From contig NZ_CP037922.1 in assembly GCF_004355185.1 (NCBI RefSeq), forward strand, positions 1,116,001 through 1,180,000: 64,000 nucleotides of DNA, read 5' to 3'. The translations under genes were made by a program, and so were the position numbers. Shown here piece after piece: positions 50,085-59,340 of this stretch. The stretch is from Hymenobacter radiodurans. GTDB lineage: Bacteria; Bacteroidota; Bacteroidia; Cytophagales; Hymenobacteraceae. A model generated the notes under the pieces. That model was not told where the DNA came from, made no database searches, and saw nothing but the letters and a program-made list of their open reading frames with translations. Each line of letters begins with the position of its first letter. Positions within the stretch are counted from its first letter, which is position 1.

Positions 50085-51284
50085 ATGCAGCTCACTATTA
50101 CCCCGGCAATTGTTCTTCTGTTTGCGGTGCTGGCCCAGGCAGTATTCGCGGCGGGACTGCTGTGGTTTGCCCCCCACAACCAACTCCCAAACCGGTTTCT
50201 GGCGTTGCTGCTGCTGGCTATTGCCCTCTGGGTGCTGGACGGATTGTGGCGCGCCGCAGGACTGTATGGCCAGAATGCCAACTGGTATTTTACCCCAATT
50301 TACTATTCCCTAGCCTTTGGGCCGCTGCTCTACTTTTATGTGCAAAGTCTAGTAAGTCAGCCCTTTCAGTTGCGTAGGCGGCATCTGTGGCACTTTGTGC
50401 CCGTACTGGTGCAGGCAGTGCTTTACTGGTGGCTCCGGTTCGAACCTTACCAAACGCGGCTGTGGTTTTGGGAGCAGGTGCATCAGCCATACACGTACCG
50501 GATAGAGTTTATCGGCACCTGGGTGTCGCTGATTATTTATCTGGGTTTGAGCTTGCAGTTGTTGCGGCGCTACCGGCGCTGGTTACCCGACAATTTCTCG
50601 GAACTGTCGCAGCTGCGCCTGAAGTGGTTGCGGGTGCTTTTGCTGGCGCTGGGCGTGGTGAGCGTGCAGTGGCTGGTGGAGGTAGTGCTGCGCGAATTCT
50701 TTCATCTGTACTACGCCTACGATTATTCTACCTGGCTGCTAGGCGGGGTGGTGCTGTTGATTGGCGTGGTAGGCCTGCGCCAGGCCGACATGCGAGCTGT
50801 GCATTTTGCGCCCCTGCAAGCGGCTGAAAAAGCCCCCCAGCCAGTAGGCGAAACGCTATTGCCTGGGGAGACGAGCGGGGGGCTTTTTTCTACCTCCTCC
50901 AATGCGGTTGACGTAGCGCCCACGGTGCGCCAGGCGCCGGCTGCGGTTGATGCGGCGGTGTTGGAGCGCATTCGTCAGGCGCTGGAAGACGAGCAGCTGT
51001 ATCTGAACCCCACGCTCACGCTAGCCGAATTGTCGGCGCATACGGGTCTGGCGCCGCGACTAATTTCATTCACCGTTAATAATGGCTTTGGGCAGTCTTT
51101 CAACGACCTGGTGAATGGCTACCGGGTGGAAGCCGTGAAGCGCCGCCTCGCTAATCCTGCCGATGTGGCCCGCCTCACGTTGCTGGGAATTGCCTTTGAA
51201 TGCGGCTTCAATTCCAAGACCACCTTCAACCGAATTTTTAAGCAATTCACCGGCGTGGCACCCAGCGAATTTGCCCCCCAGTGA
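50085..51284 (+). CDS. membrane-bound AraC family transcriptional regulator
   Basis: A 399-residue protein. The first 235 residues hold about seven hydrophobic helices (from AIVLLFAVLAQAVFAAGLLW to LLGGVVLLIGVVGL), a sensor type common in Bacteroidota. After a Pro/Thr-rich linker the last 105 residues form an AraC helix-turn-helix domain, with LAELSAHTGLAPRLIS and AFECGFNSKTTFNRIFK as its two helices. The start at 50085 (MQLTITPA) puts the first helix at the N-terminus. The linker DNA contains a terminator-like hairpin, and the stop codon follows a motif copy (FAPQ-stop). It may control the downstream + strand genes, which is inference from position. Confidence 0.88.
   Translation: MQLTITPAIVLLFAVLAQAVFAAGLLWFAPHNQLPNRFLALLLLAIALWVLDGLWRAAGLYGQNANWYFTPIYYSLAFGPLLYFYVQSLVSQPFQLRRRHLWHFVPVLVQAVLYWWLRFEPYQTRLWFWEQVHQPYTYRIEFIGTWVSLIIYLGLSLQLLRRYRRWLPDNFSELSQLRLKWLRVLLLALGVVSVQWLVEVVLREFFHLYYAYDYSTWLLGGVVLLIGVVGLRQADMRAVHFAPLQAAEKAPQPVGETLLPGETSGGLFSTSSNAVDVAPTVRQAPAAVDAAVLERIRQALEDEQLYLNPTLTLAELSAHTGLAPRLISFTVNNGFGQSFNDLVNGYRVEAVKRRLANPADVARLTLLGIAFECGFNSKTTFNRIFKQFTGVAPSEFAPQ
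50827..50888 (+). terminator. terminator-like hairpin inside the AraC regulator gene
   Basis: AAAAAGCCCCCC (50827-50838) is exactly complementary to GGGGGGCTTTTT (50877-50888), followed by another T, with a 38-base loop that includes a smaller AGGC/GCCT hairpin. It lies in frame within the coding region of the linker. This is unusual; it may be chance use of two motif copies. Confidence 0.5.
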
Positions 51285-51436
51285 GCTGCTGCCATTGACT
51301 ACAGAGCTCGGAAGCCCCTTTTCGGCGCCACTTAGTGCCACATCATGATCTGGTACGCCCCACATCTGTATCTGGGGCGCTTAACGGAACTAGGTCGCCC
51401 ACCTTTGGATCGTATTCACCTACTCCACTCGTGGTC

Positions 51437-51943
51437 ATGAAAAACATTCTCTTGGCGCTGGCACTGCTGGCCCTTAGCTTCTCAGCAGCGGCCCAAACCG
51501 CCTGGACCGATCATACCCGCGTCCTGCCCGACAAGCTTCGTCAGGTGCCGGTGGGCCTCACGCTCTGGCACACGCCCAACCCCAATTATCCCGAGGCCGA
51601 CCCCGCCAAGCCAGGCCAATTTGTGTGGAAGCACAGCACGATGCTGCGCGCTGAGGTGGCCGACCTGGAGGTGGTAGAGTGCGGCAGCTTTATCTGGTAC
51701 AGCGCCGAGGGTTGGAAGGCCAATATGCGCGAAACGCCCGCCGAGTTTGCCGAGCTTTTCAACTGCCCCAACGGCCAGCTGCGCCAAGGAATTACCTACA
51801 CGTTCGCCAAAAACTACCGCTACGCCACCAGCGCTCAGCAGCTCTACGGCGGCGACGCACTCTGGTACATCCTGGCCAAAGACAAAAATGGCAAGCTCTA
51901 CAAAGGCATGGGCCTACTAGAAACCGAGGCCACCGTGCGCTAA
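51437..51943 (+). CDS. exported protein of unknown function
   Basis: A 168-residue protein with a signal peptide (MKNILLALALLALSFSAAAQ). The mature part mentions many aromatic and charged residues (VWKHSTMLRAEVADLEV, CGSFIWYSAEGWKANM) and no family I recognise. Two cysteines (about 81 and 103) could form a disulfide. ATG at 51437 was chosen because it gives a clean signal peptide; the longer in-frame form lacks one. A CGGGGGGCTTTTTT tract follows 17 bases after the stop. Confidence 0.75.
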   Translation: MKNILLALALLALSFSAAAQTAWTDHTRVLPDKLRQVPVGLTLWHTPNPNYPEADPAKPGQFVWKHSTMLRAEVADLEVVECGSFIWYSAEGWKANMRETPAEFAELFNCPNGQLRQGITYTFAKNYRYATSAQQLYGGDALWYILAKDKNGKLYKGMGLLETEATVR

Positions 51944-52010
51944 GCCAGGCTACTGCTTCCGGGGGGCTTTTTTCCTGTCACAATCGAAACTTTTACTTAT
52001 AAACACGACC

Positions 52011-52568
52011 ATGAAAGCGCTGCTTCTAACACTCGTTGTTACTCTCTGCCTGGCTTTCCGGCCGGCCACTACCACCTACCAAGCACTTCCTGCTGCCAGC
52101 CGTCTCACCTGGACGGGCTACGCGGAAGCTGGCTCCTGGGCTCCCAGTGGGCTGCTCCAACTTCGGCGCGGCACCTTCACTTCCGATGGCGCTACCATAC
52201 GCCAGGGGCGCTTTGAGTTCGATATGAACACCATCACGCATACCGATGTCAAGTTGCAGGAACACTTGCGGGGGGCAGATTTCTTTGATACCGAGCGCTT
52301 TCCGGTTGCCGTTTTCGTGCTGCGTGAAGTCGTGAAGGGGCAGGCGGTGGGGGAGCTTACGCTGAAAGGCATTGCCAAGCCGGTGCGCTTTCCGGTCACT
52401 GTTACGCCTCACCCCAAAGGCCTACAGATACAGGGCACCGCCAGCCTCGACCGCACGCAGTTTGGCGTGAGTTATAACTCCAGCAGCTTCTTTCAAAACC
52501 TGGGTAACTACGCCATCCGCAACGATTTCAGCCTGACGTTTGACATAATTGCCAAAGCTGATAAGTAG
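52011..52568 (+). CDS. YceI family protein
   Basis: A 185-residue exported protein with a signal peptide of about 18 residues. The lipocalin-like YceI fold is indicated by SRLTWTGYAEAG, GRFEFDMNTITHTD, HLRGADFFDTERFP and the C-terminal RTQFGVSYNSSSFFQNLG. YceI proteins bind isoprenoid or other lipid-like molecules in the periplasm. It sits in a + strand series after the AraC gene. Confidence 0.92.
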   Translation: MKALLLTLVVTLCLAFRPATTTYQALPAASRLTWTGYAEAGSWAPSGLLQLRRGTFTSDGATIRQGRFEFDMNTITHTDVKLQEHLRGADFFDTERFPVAVFVLREVVKGQAVGELTLKGIAKPVRFPVTVTPHPKGLQIQGTASLDRTQFGVSYNSSSFFQNLGNYAIRNDFSLTFDIIAKADK

Positions 52569-52639
52569 TTGGAAAATAGCTAAATAGTGCGTGCTTTACC
52601 ATCGTAAAGTATAGGTGATTACGACTAATCAGCAAGCCC

Positions 52640-53830
52640 ATGCACACGGCCCTGCAACTACAGAAGCTACTGCTTGCCTTTATGCTGGTGCTGCTGGTGG
52701 CTCCGGGCACGCTGGCGCAGAAAGCTACTATCCAGCGGCTTGATGGCAGCCACATATCGGTGCAGGAAATAGAGCGGCTAGTGCCCGCGCTCATGGATTC
52801 GGCAAAGGTGCCGGGCTTAGCGCTCGCTATTTTGGAAGACAATAAGGTGCGCTACGTGAAAGCGTTTGGCTACCGCAACGTGCAGAAGCGTCTGCCCCTG
52901 GAACCCCAGACGGCCATGTACGCTGCATCTTTCAGCAAAGCGGTGTTTGCCTACCTGGTGATGCAGCTGGTGCAGGAAGGTGCGCTGGATCTGGATAAGC
53001 CACTGTATCAATATCTTGGCAAGCCCCTGCCCGAGCTAAAGGACTACCAGGACCTCGCCGCTGATGCGCGCTGGAAGCAGCTTACCGCCCGTATGGCTCT
53101 CACCCACACTACCGGCTTTCCCAATTGGCGCTGGTTTGAACCCGATGAGAAGCTGCGGTTTAAGTTTGCCCCCGGTGCCCAATACTGGTACTCCGGCGAA
53201 GGACTACAGCTGTTGCAGGTGGCGGTGGAGAAAATCACTGGAAAGGGCCTGTTGCAGCTAAGCGAGGAGTGGGTGTTTAAGCCTTTGGGTATGACGCGCA
53301 CCAGTTATGTATGGCAGCCAGCGTTTGAGAACAACTTTGCCATTGGCTACATGGAAGATGGCAAGGCGGTGCCCAAGGAAAAGCGCGACGAGGCCCAAGC
53401 AGCGGGCTCCATGGAAACCACCATCACCGACTACGCTACCTTTATGGCTGCCGTAATGCAGAGTAAAGGGCTGACGCCCAGGGCGAAGCAGGAAATGATA
53501 CGGGCGCAGGTAGCCATTCCGTTCAAGGCGCAGTTTGGTCCGCTGGCCACCGTAGTCACCGACGAGAACAAAGCCATCAAGCTGGCTTACGGGCTGGGCT
53601 GGGGAGTATTTGAATCGCCATATGGTCCCGCGTACTTCAAGGAGGGCCACGATGATGGGTGGGAAAACCACAGCTTAGCATTCGGGGATCGGAAGAAGGG
53701 CTTAGTTATAATGAGTAACAGCTCCAACGCGGATAAGCTGTTCAAAGAGCTGCTGGAAAAGCTGCTTGGCGACACGTTTACGCCGTGGCAGTGGGAAAAC
53801 TATGTTCCGTATAATTACTCGACCAATTAA
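52640..53830 (+). CDS. serine hydrolase, beta-lactamase-related, exported
   Basis: A 396-residue protein with a signal peptide (about 1-26). The Ser-Phe-Ser-Lys motif (AASFSKAVFA) and Tyr-Ser-Gly in YWYSGEGLQLLQ are the active-site motifs. ALTHTTGFPNW and GSMETTITDYATFM follow the family pattern. The HDDGWENHS region provides the late His. The substrate is unknown. With the proteins at 4336 and 48152 it is the third such hydrolase here. Confidence 0.9.
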   Translation: MHTALQLQKLLLAFMLVLLVAPGTLAQKATIQRLDGSHISVQEIERLVPALMDSAKVPGLALAILEDNKVRYVKAFGYRNVQKRLPLEPQTAMYAASFSKAVFAYLVMQLVQEGALDLDKPLYQYLGKPLPELKDYQDLAADARWKQLTARMALTHTTGFPNWRWFEPDEKLRFKFAPGAQYWYSGEGLQLLQVAVEKITGKGLLQLSEEWVFKPLGMTRTSYVWQPAFENNFAIGYMEDGKAVPKEKRDEAQAAGSMETTITDYATFMAAVMQSKGLTPRAKQEMIRAQVAIPFKAQFGPLATVVTDENKAIKLAYGLGWGVFESPYGPAYFKEGHDDGWENHSLAFGDRKKGLVIMSNSSNADKLFKELLEKLLGDTFTPWQWENYVPYNYSTN

Positions 53831-53877
53831 CCGCTTGCCTTTCCAAAATTGCCCCCCAGTTCCTTCCGCTCATACGT

Positions 53878-54456
53878 ATGGCGCGCATTATTGACAGCTA
53901 TGAAATTGTGGATGCTCCTGACCCGACCAGTTGGCGCGCGTGGCTGGTAGCACACTATGCCAGTTCGCCGGGTGTGTGGTTGGTGCTGTACAAAAAAGCC
54001 AGCGGGCGGCGGCAAATGACCTACGCCGAGGCGGTGGAAGAGGCGCTGTGCTACGGGTGGATTGATAGCCTGCCGCGCTTGCGGGATGAGAATTGCTTCC
54101 ACTTGCTATTCACGCCTCGCAAGCCTCGTAGCGTATGGTCGAAGGTGAATAAACAGCGCATAGAAACGCTACTGGCCGACGGCCGCATGACGCCTGCGGG
54201 CTGGAGCAAGATTGAAGTTGCCCGCCAGGATGGCAGCTGGGACACACTTAACGCCAGCGACGCGCTGGAAATGCCCCCCGAACTCGCAGCTGCGCTGGCT
54301 GCCAATGTAGTGGCCCAACACAACTTTGCCGCCTTTCCGCCTTCCGCCAAACGGCAAATCATTCAGTATCTGAATAGCGCCAAACGCCCAGAGACGCGCC
54401 AGAAACGAGTGGAGCAGATAGTAGCCTTGGCGGCCGAAAATAAGCGGCTCAGTTAA
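53878..54456 (+). CDS. YdeI/OmdA family protein
   Basis: A 192-residue cytoplasmic protein. The features YKKASGRRQMTYAEAVEEAL, CYGWIDSLPR and TPRKPRSVWSKVNKQR are typical of the YdeI/OmpD-associated (OmdA) family, linked elsewhere to antimicrobial or bacteriocin resistance, with no established chemistry. A motif copy (53851-53858) lies 20 bases before its start. Ends at a terminator convergent with the aldo/keto reductase. Confidence 0.9.
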   Translation: MARIIDSYEIVDAPDPTSWRAWLVAHYASSPGVWLVLYKKASGRRQMTYAEAVEEALCYGWIDSLPRLRDENCFHLLFTPRKPRSVWSKVNKQRIETLLADGRMTPAGWSKIEVARQDGSWDTLNASDALEMPPELAAALAANVVAQHNFAAFPPSAKRQIIQYLNSAKRPETRQKRVEQIVALAAENKRLS

Positions 54457-54501
54457 CCTCCCAAATAGCGCAAGAGAGAGCCAGTATCCAGTATTCTACA
54501 T

Positions 54502-54553
54502 AAAAAGCCCCCAGCCAACGCTTTGGGAAAGACGTTGACTGGGGGGCTTTTTT
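54502..54553. terminator. bidirectional terminator between ydeI-like and aldo/keto reductase genes
   Basis: AAAAAGCCCCCAGCCAACG pairs with CGTTGACTGGGGGGCTTTTT (one bulge/mismatch). The left arm has C5, the right G6. Confidence 0.9.
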
Positions 54554-54597
54554 ATCACTATAGCAGAAGAGTGCGCTGAATGCTGCCCGTGCTGTAG

Positions 54598-55554
54598 TTA
54601 AGCCGCTACGCTGGCGCCTTCTAGTTGCTCTAGCGCCTCGGCATCCAGCTGTAGATCAGTGGCTTTCAGCAATTCTTCTACCTGTTCGGCGCTCGTGGCG
54701 CTGGCAATAGGGGCGGTAAGTCCGGGCTGAGCCATAATCCAGGCTAACGCCACCTGAGCGGGCGTTGCCTTGAGGCGAGCACTAACTGCATCGAGGGCCG
54801 CCAGAATAGAAAGGCCTTTCTCGTTCAGATACTTCTGGCCAACACCGCCGCCGCGGGCGCTTTTCTTAAGGTCGGCTTCTGAGCGGTATTTGCCCGTCAG
54901 GAAGCCGGACGCCAGGCCGTAGTAAGGAATGACGCCGACGTTGTGCTCCTGGCATAAGGGCAACAGGTCCTGCTCAAAATCGGCGCGGTCGTAGAGATTG
55001 TAGAGCGGCTGCAACGATTCGTAGCGCGGGAAGCCGTGCTGCTCGCTGGCTTGCAACGATTCGCGCAGGCGCTCCGCCGAAAAGTTGGAGGCACCAATTA
55101 CGCGCACCTTGCCTTCCTTTACCAGCTGAGCATACGCCTCCAGCGTTTCTTCTACCGGCACCGTCAGGTCGTCTTTGTGCGATTGGTACAGATCGATGTA
55201 GTCGGTTTGGAGGCGTTTGAGAGAGCCTTCCACGGCCCGCAGAATATAGTTTTTGGCCAAGCCCTTGTTCTGCGCATTCACTTCCCAGCCTACTTTGGTG
55301 GCGATAACCACGTCGTCGCGGCGGCCACGTTGCTTCAGCCACTTACCGATGATAGTTTCGGATTCGCCGCCCACGTGGCCGGGCACCCACACGGAGTAAC
55401 CATCGGCAGTATCAATGGCATTGCCGCCACCAGCTACAAAGGCGTCGAGCACGGCGAAAGAAGTGGCTTCGTCGGCCGTCCAACCGAACACGTTGCCGCC
55501 TAATACGAGGGGAGTTATGGAAAGGGAAGAATTACCTAATTGACGTTTGTTCAT
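54598..55554 (-). CDS. aldo/keto reductase
   Basis: A 318-residue NADPH-dependent oxidoreductase. The tetrad is visible: Asp48 and Tyr53 in IDTADGYSVW, Lys87 in IATKVGW and His126 in LYQSHKDD. The GHVGGESETIIGKWL loop and DYIDLYQSH are typical of the YajO/AKR11-type group. The substrate is likely a small aldehyde or ketone. Length is normal and the gene stands alone on the minus strand, upstream neighbour intergenic. Confidence 0.94.
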   Translation of the reverse strand: MNKRQLGNSSLSITPLVLGGNVFGWTADEATSFAVLDAFVAGGGNAIDTADGYSVWVPGHVGGESETIIGKWLKQRGRRDDVVIATKVGWEVNAQNKGLAKNYILRAVEGSLKRLQTDYIDLYQSHKDDLTVPVEETLEAYAQLVKEGKVRVIGASNFSAERLRESLQASEQHGFPRYESLQPLYNLYDRADFEQDLLPLCQEHNVGVIPYYGLASGFLTGKYRSEADLKKSARGGGVGQKYLNEKGLSILAALDAVSARLKATPAQVALAWIMAQPGLTAPIASATSAEQVEELLKATDLQLDAEALEQLEGASVAA

Positions 55555-55704
55555 GATAATAGTTTGGGTTTTGCTTGGATAAGCCAGGTTAGAAATGCTT
55601 CCGGTTTACGTCGAAAAGCGAGTAGGGGTGATGATGTTTTTATGGACGAGTCATCATTTGCCACACGGTAGCCTTACCAGCTGAGTCACGACCAGGGCCA
55701 AGAG

Positions 55705-58506
55705 TTAGTCCGGGCGAACCAGTACCAGCCGCTGATGCTGTCCCAGCATTTCGGCAGTATATACCCCGCCCGGCAGACGACGACCGTTCTGGTCTTCCGC
55801 ATTCCAGGATACCTCATGAACCCCCATTTCGGTGGCTGCTGCGAAAGTGCGCACTACCTGGCCCTGGGCGTCGCGAATACGAAGCGTGTACTGGCCAGGG
55901 GTGTGTAGCGTATAATTCAGGGTTGTGCGGCCGTCAAAAATCCGGTCGCTGGGTGCTGCTAGCGTTAAGCGGTCGGGAGCGGCGGCTGTATAAAAAGTAT
56001 TCAGGCGCAGGCCCTGTATAGCAACGGTAAGCGGCTGGTTTTGAAAGCGTACCCGCACCTGCAAAGTTTGGGTGGCAGTATCGTAACGCCAGGTATCAGC
56101 AGGCGCCGGCTGGCCAGTTACGAGCACAGCGGCAGGCGCGGCAGCTACACGCGGAATCAGCAACTCGATAATGCGGCTGGGGGGCATTTTGGCGTAGCCC
56201 TGGCCACTGGTGCTTATGCGAATATCGGTTTGGGTAGCAGAAGTAGCGCCCGCAAAAGCAAGGAGCTGAAATTGCCCCCCAGCCATCGCCTGCGCCGATT
56301 TTCCGTCATCTTCATACACGGTAAAGCTGGATTGGGGAACAGCATAATCAGCGTAGAATCGCACGCGCAACGTGTCGGTATGGTAGCGAGCCGTGGTGTT
56401 GACGTAAGGAGCCAATGGCAGAAAAGCACCGGCGCGCACGAGTAGCGGCACGCGCTCTAGTGGGGCGTTGCGCCCTACTATTTGCCTCCCAGTTAGGGTT
56501 TCATGAGAGTAGAAATCAATCCAAGTGCCGGCAGGCAGTAGCACGTTGCGGCGGCGCTGCCCCGGCTGTACTATGGGCGCTACCAACAAATTAGGGCCGA
56601 GTAAATATTGATCGTTTACGTTGCCCAATTGCTCATTATCCAGCCCAGAAGCTGCCTCGTAGTTCATGGGGCGGGCTAGTGGCGCGCCGGTCTGGGCATT
56701 CTGCCAAGCTAGCGTGTACAGGTACGGAAGCAGTTCGTAGCGCTGGCGGGCGGCGTTGCGCACGATGCTTTTGTAAGGCTCTGGGTAATAGTAGGGCTCG
56801 GGTGGCACGCCTTCGCCGTGGGGACGCATAATGGGGCAGAGCGAAGCCATTTGCAGCCAGCGCGTGTACAGTTCCGGGTCGATGGGGCCCACGCAGAAGC
56901 CGCCGGCATCGGAATGCATATAGCCCACGCCGCCCATGCCTACGCCCAGCATAATGGGAATCTGGGCCTGAAAGCCCGACCACGACCGGTTAATATCGCC
57001 CGACCAGGGAAACACGCTGTGGCGTTGCATACCCGCCCACCCGGAGCGCGCCAGATTGAACAAGCGCTCTTGCGGATATTCCTGGGCGTAGTTCTCGGCA
57101 AAAATGCTGGCCCATGCCTGCCCGTAGGCATTGTGTATCTGGCGGGTGGAGCCCGTGACGTGGTGCATCTCGGTGGGATGGTTTTCGGGCTCACCCAAGT
57201 CACTCCACCAGCCGCCGACGCCTTCCGTTTTACGCTTTTTGTAGTATGACCATAGCCATTCGTGGGCGCTGGGCTTAAACATATCAAGCAACGAGGCCGG
57301 CCCGGCCCAGAACGAGGCCACCGTGAAAGGCCGGCCCACCGAATCGGTGCCAATCAGGCCCTGGGTGCGCACCACGGAGTCGTTGCGGGAAGCGCGCATC
57401 ACATAAGGCTCCGAAATCAGAATGGTCTTAACGCCCACCGAGTCCAGATTGCGCATCATGGTGGCGGGCTTGGGAAATTTCTGGTAGTCCCAATCGAGGT
57501 TGCCCTGGTCTTTGGTAGTACCAAACCAGTACAGATCCAGCACCAGCGCATCCAGCGGAAATCCTTCGCGGCGCATGCGTTGAGCCACGGCTTCGGTCTC
57601 GGCTTGGGAGCGGTAGCCAAAGCGGCTCTGAATCAGGCCCAGTGCCCAGCGCGGAGGCAACGGCTGACGGCCGGTAAGCACCGTGTAGCGGTCCAGAATA
57701 ATGGCATATGAGTCGCCAGTTACGAGGAAGTAGCCCAGGTTGCGCAAGGCTTCGCCACCGTATTCCAGTACGCTCTTATTGGTGGCACCCAAATCGAGGT
57801 AGCCAGCCGTGTGGTTGTCGAAAAAAACCGCGTACCCCCGACTCGATACCACAACTGGCAGCGTTAAATTGAGGTTTTCGGTACCGTTCTGATAGGCATA
57901 ACGGGCTTGGTTATACAACTCCAGACGGCGGCCTCGGCGGTCAAGCGGCAAGGCCCGGGCACCGGTACCATAAAGCTGCTCGCCGGGCCGCAGCCGGAAG
58001 CTCACGCCTGTTTCACTTAAAGATGAGGTAGTTGCGCCGCGCTGAAAAGCCCCCCAAGCCTCCGTTGCTACGGTATCGGTACCTCGCAGCAGGTGCACTC
58101 TGAGCGGACGTTTGCTTACCGTTACGCGCAGATTTTCTGGTAGCTTCAGTTCCAGACTTTGCGCGGTTTCTCGCATACCCACTGCCAAATCAGCTGTAGC
58201 CGTCGTGACAACGCTAATGGAAGAATCGGGCTGAGTGGGGCGGCCTGCGGGAAAGTAGTCAACCCGCACGACGCCCGTAGCCCACGGGCGTACCCGTAGC
58301 GTCGCCCCGTCGGTAGCCCTGATGCTGAGTTGCCCGGCCGTGTACTGATGGGAGCGATACGCGGCAATGGAGCGAGCTAGAGCATTCGGCCTTGGAAATG
58401 GGTCGTTTGTAGGTGGCCCATCGTCGGTACGCTGCCCATAGCTAGGCAGGCTCAGCGTAGTGGAGAGCGAGAACAGAAGTAGGCAATAGCGTAAGCGTGG
58501 CAACAT
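55705..58506 (-). CDS. glycoside hydrolase family 31 (alpha-glucosidase/alpha-xylosidase type)
   Basis: A 933-residue exported enzyme; signal peptide about 1-25 (SLSTTLSLPSYGQ). The catalytic (beta/alpha)8 barrel has the nucleophile Asp436 in GGWWSDLGEPE and the acid/base Asp in FPWSGDINRSW. C-terminal beta domains follow. The last 95 residues (HTPGQYTLRIRDAQGQVV, SWNAEDQNGRRLPGGVY) resemble a FlgD Ig-like/type IX sorting domain, suggesting surface or secreted location. Substrate: terminal alpha-linked glucose or xylose. It may act with the branching enzyme and other glucan genes, but no glucan operon is visible. The ATG at 58506 gives the signal peptide. Confidence 0.9.
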   Translation of the reverse strand: MLPRLRYCLLLFSLSTTLSLPSYGQRTDDGPPTNDPFPRPNALARSIAAYRSHQYTAGQLSIRATDGATLRVRPWATGVVRVDYFPAGRPTQPDSSISVVTTATADLAVGMRETAQSLELKLPENLRVTVSKRPLRVHLLRGTDTVATEAWGAFQRGATTSSLSETGVSFRLRPGEQLYGTGARALPLDRRGRRLELYNQARYAYQNGTENLNLTLPVVVSSRGYAVFFDNHTAGYLDLGATNKSVLEYGGEALRNLGYFLVTGDSYAIILDRYTVLTGRQPLPPRWALGLIQSRFGYRSQAETEAVAQRMRREGFPLDALVLDLYWFGTTKDQGNLDWDYQKFPKPATMMRNLDSVGVKTILISEPYVMRASRNDSVVRTQGLIGTDSVGRPFTVASFWAGPASLLDMFKPSAHEWLWSYYKKRKTEGVGGWWSDLGEPENHPTEMHHVTGSTRQIHNAYGQAWASIFAENYAQEYPQERLFNLARSGWAGMQRHSVFPWSGDINRSWSGFQAQIPIMLGVGMGGVGYMHSDAGGFCVGPIDPELYTRWLQMASLCPIMRPHGEGVPPEPYYYPEPYKSIVRNAARQRYELLPYLYTLAWQNAQTGAPLARPMNYEAASGLDNEQLGNVNDQYLLGPNLLVAPIVQPGQRRRNVLLPAGTWIDFYSHETLTGRQIVGRNAPLERVPLLVRAGAFLPLAPYVNTTARYHTDTLRVRFYADYAVPQSSFTVYEDDGKSAQAMAGGQFQLLAFAGATSATQTDIRISTSGQGYAKMPPSRIIELLIPRVAAAPAAVLVTGQPAPADTWRYDTATQTLQVRVRFQNQPLTVAIQGLRLNTFYTAAAPDRLTLAAPSDRIFDGRTTLNYTLHTPGQYTLRIRDAQGQVVRTFAAATEMGVHEVSWNAEDQNGRRLPGGVYTAEMLGQHQRLVLVRPD

Positions 58507-58890
58507 AGGGTGGGAGCGGAGGGCAGGCGGCTTTTTGGATAAGCAAAGAAACTCTGCAAAGTGTACTCGGAGGTAACACAGTCCTTTGCTTAGACCACAA
58601 TACAAGCGTAAGGTAGGAAGGGAAGGTTGCGCGGCGAGATTGGGGTACCTGTTAGCTCGGGCTCAAAGGCACAGATAAAAAGCTATTAAGTCTGCTAATG
58701 GCCGCAAGACCAAGCGGCTAGCAGGGCAGTGCGTAAGGGTTAGGTGGCCGCTTAACAGACTAGTTTTTCATTTGTTTTAAGTATCTGATAATGAATATTT
58801 TGGACATAATTATGTACCGCCAAAAACTCAACTGTACCGAGATGAGCGCGTAAGCCTATTCATCTATCCATTTACCAAAACCCAATCGTT
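58507..58890. other. divergent intergenic region, 384 bases
   Basis: Between the GH31 gene (-) and the first small paralog (+). It contains a bulged hairpin CTGCTA..GCCGC/GCGGC..TAGCAG at 58692-58724 and an AT-rich stretch (58760-58820) before the paralog. No further gene is supported. Confidence 0.5.
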
Positions 58891-59241
58891 ATGCAAGAGG
58901 AAAGCAAATCAACCGGTACTGCTCAGCTCGACGCTACTATTCAGGCTCTGCAAGGCGGCAACCTTGCTGGATTAGCCCCCCAGGCTGGCCCCAACATTCA
59001 GAGCTGGATCAGTACTCTGCAACACTCCAATAATGGTCAGCTCTCGGGTATTGCCTCGGAGCTGGAGCGCCTGAACGACGCGCTGTCGGGCAGCGCGCCC
59101 GACACAATGCAGGTGCAGCAGTCATTAAAAACGCTGGGCGAGCACACGCTACGCGCTGCCGAGTCGGCTGATCCCGGTTCTCAGGACAAAGTGCGCCAGC
59201 TCGGTCAGGCGCTTAGCGCGGCCGCTAGTCAGATTCATTAA
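58891..59241 (+). CDS. small helical protein, tandem paralog 1
   Basis: A 116-residue protein with no signal peptide, no membrane helix and no known domain. It is rich in Gln, Leu, Ser and Ala and should be mostly helical. Key pattern: LDATIQAL, a GG, then SWISTLQ, GIASELERLNDAL, PDTMQ, SLKTLGEHTLRAAESAD and an Ala/Gln-rich end. The gene at 59341 is clearly related (see there), so they arose by tandem duplication. A motif copy lies inside (58975, LAPQAG). The function is unknown. Confidence 0.75.
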   Translation: MQEESKSTGTAQLDATIQALQGGNLAGLAPQAGPNIQSWISTLQHSNNGQLSGIASELERLNDALSGSAPDTMQVQQSLKTLGEHTLRAAESADPGSQDKVRQLGQALSAAASQIH

Positions 59242-59340
59242 GCACAAATTTGCCCCCCAGAGATTGGCCCGACGCCGCAAAGGTGTCGGACCGATTTCCG
59301 GTACTCTGTTTTCTACTCTTTTCCGACGCCTTTCTCTGCT

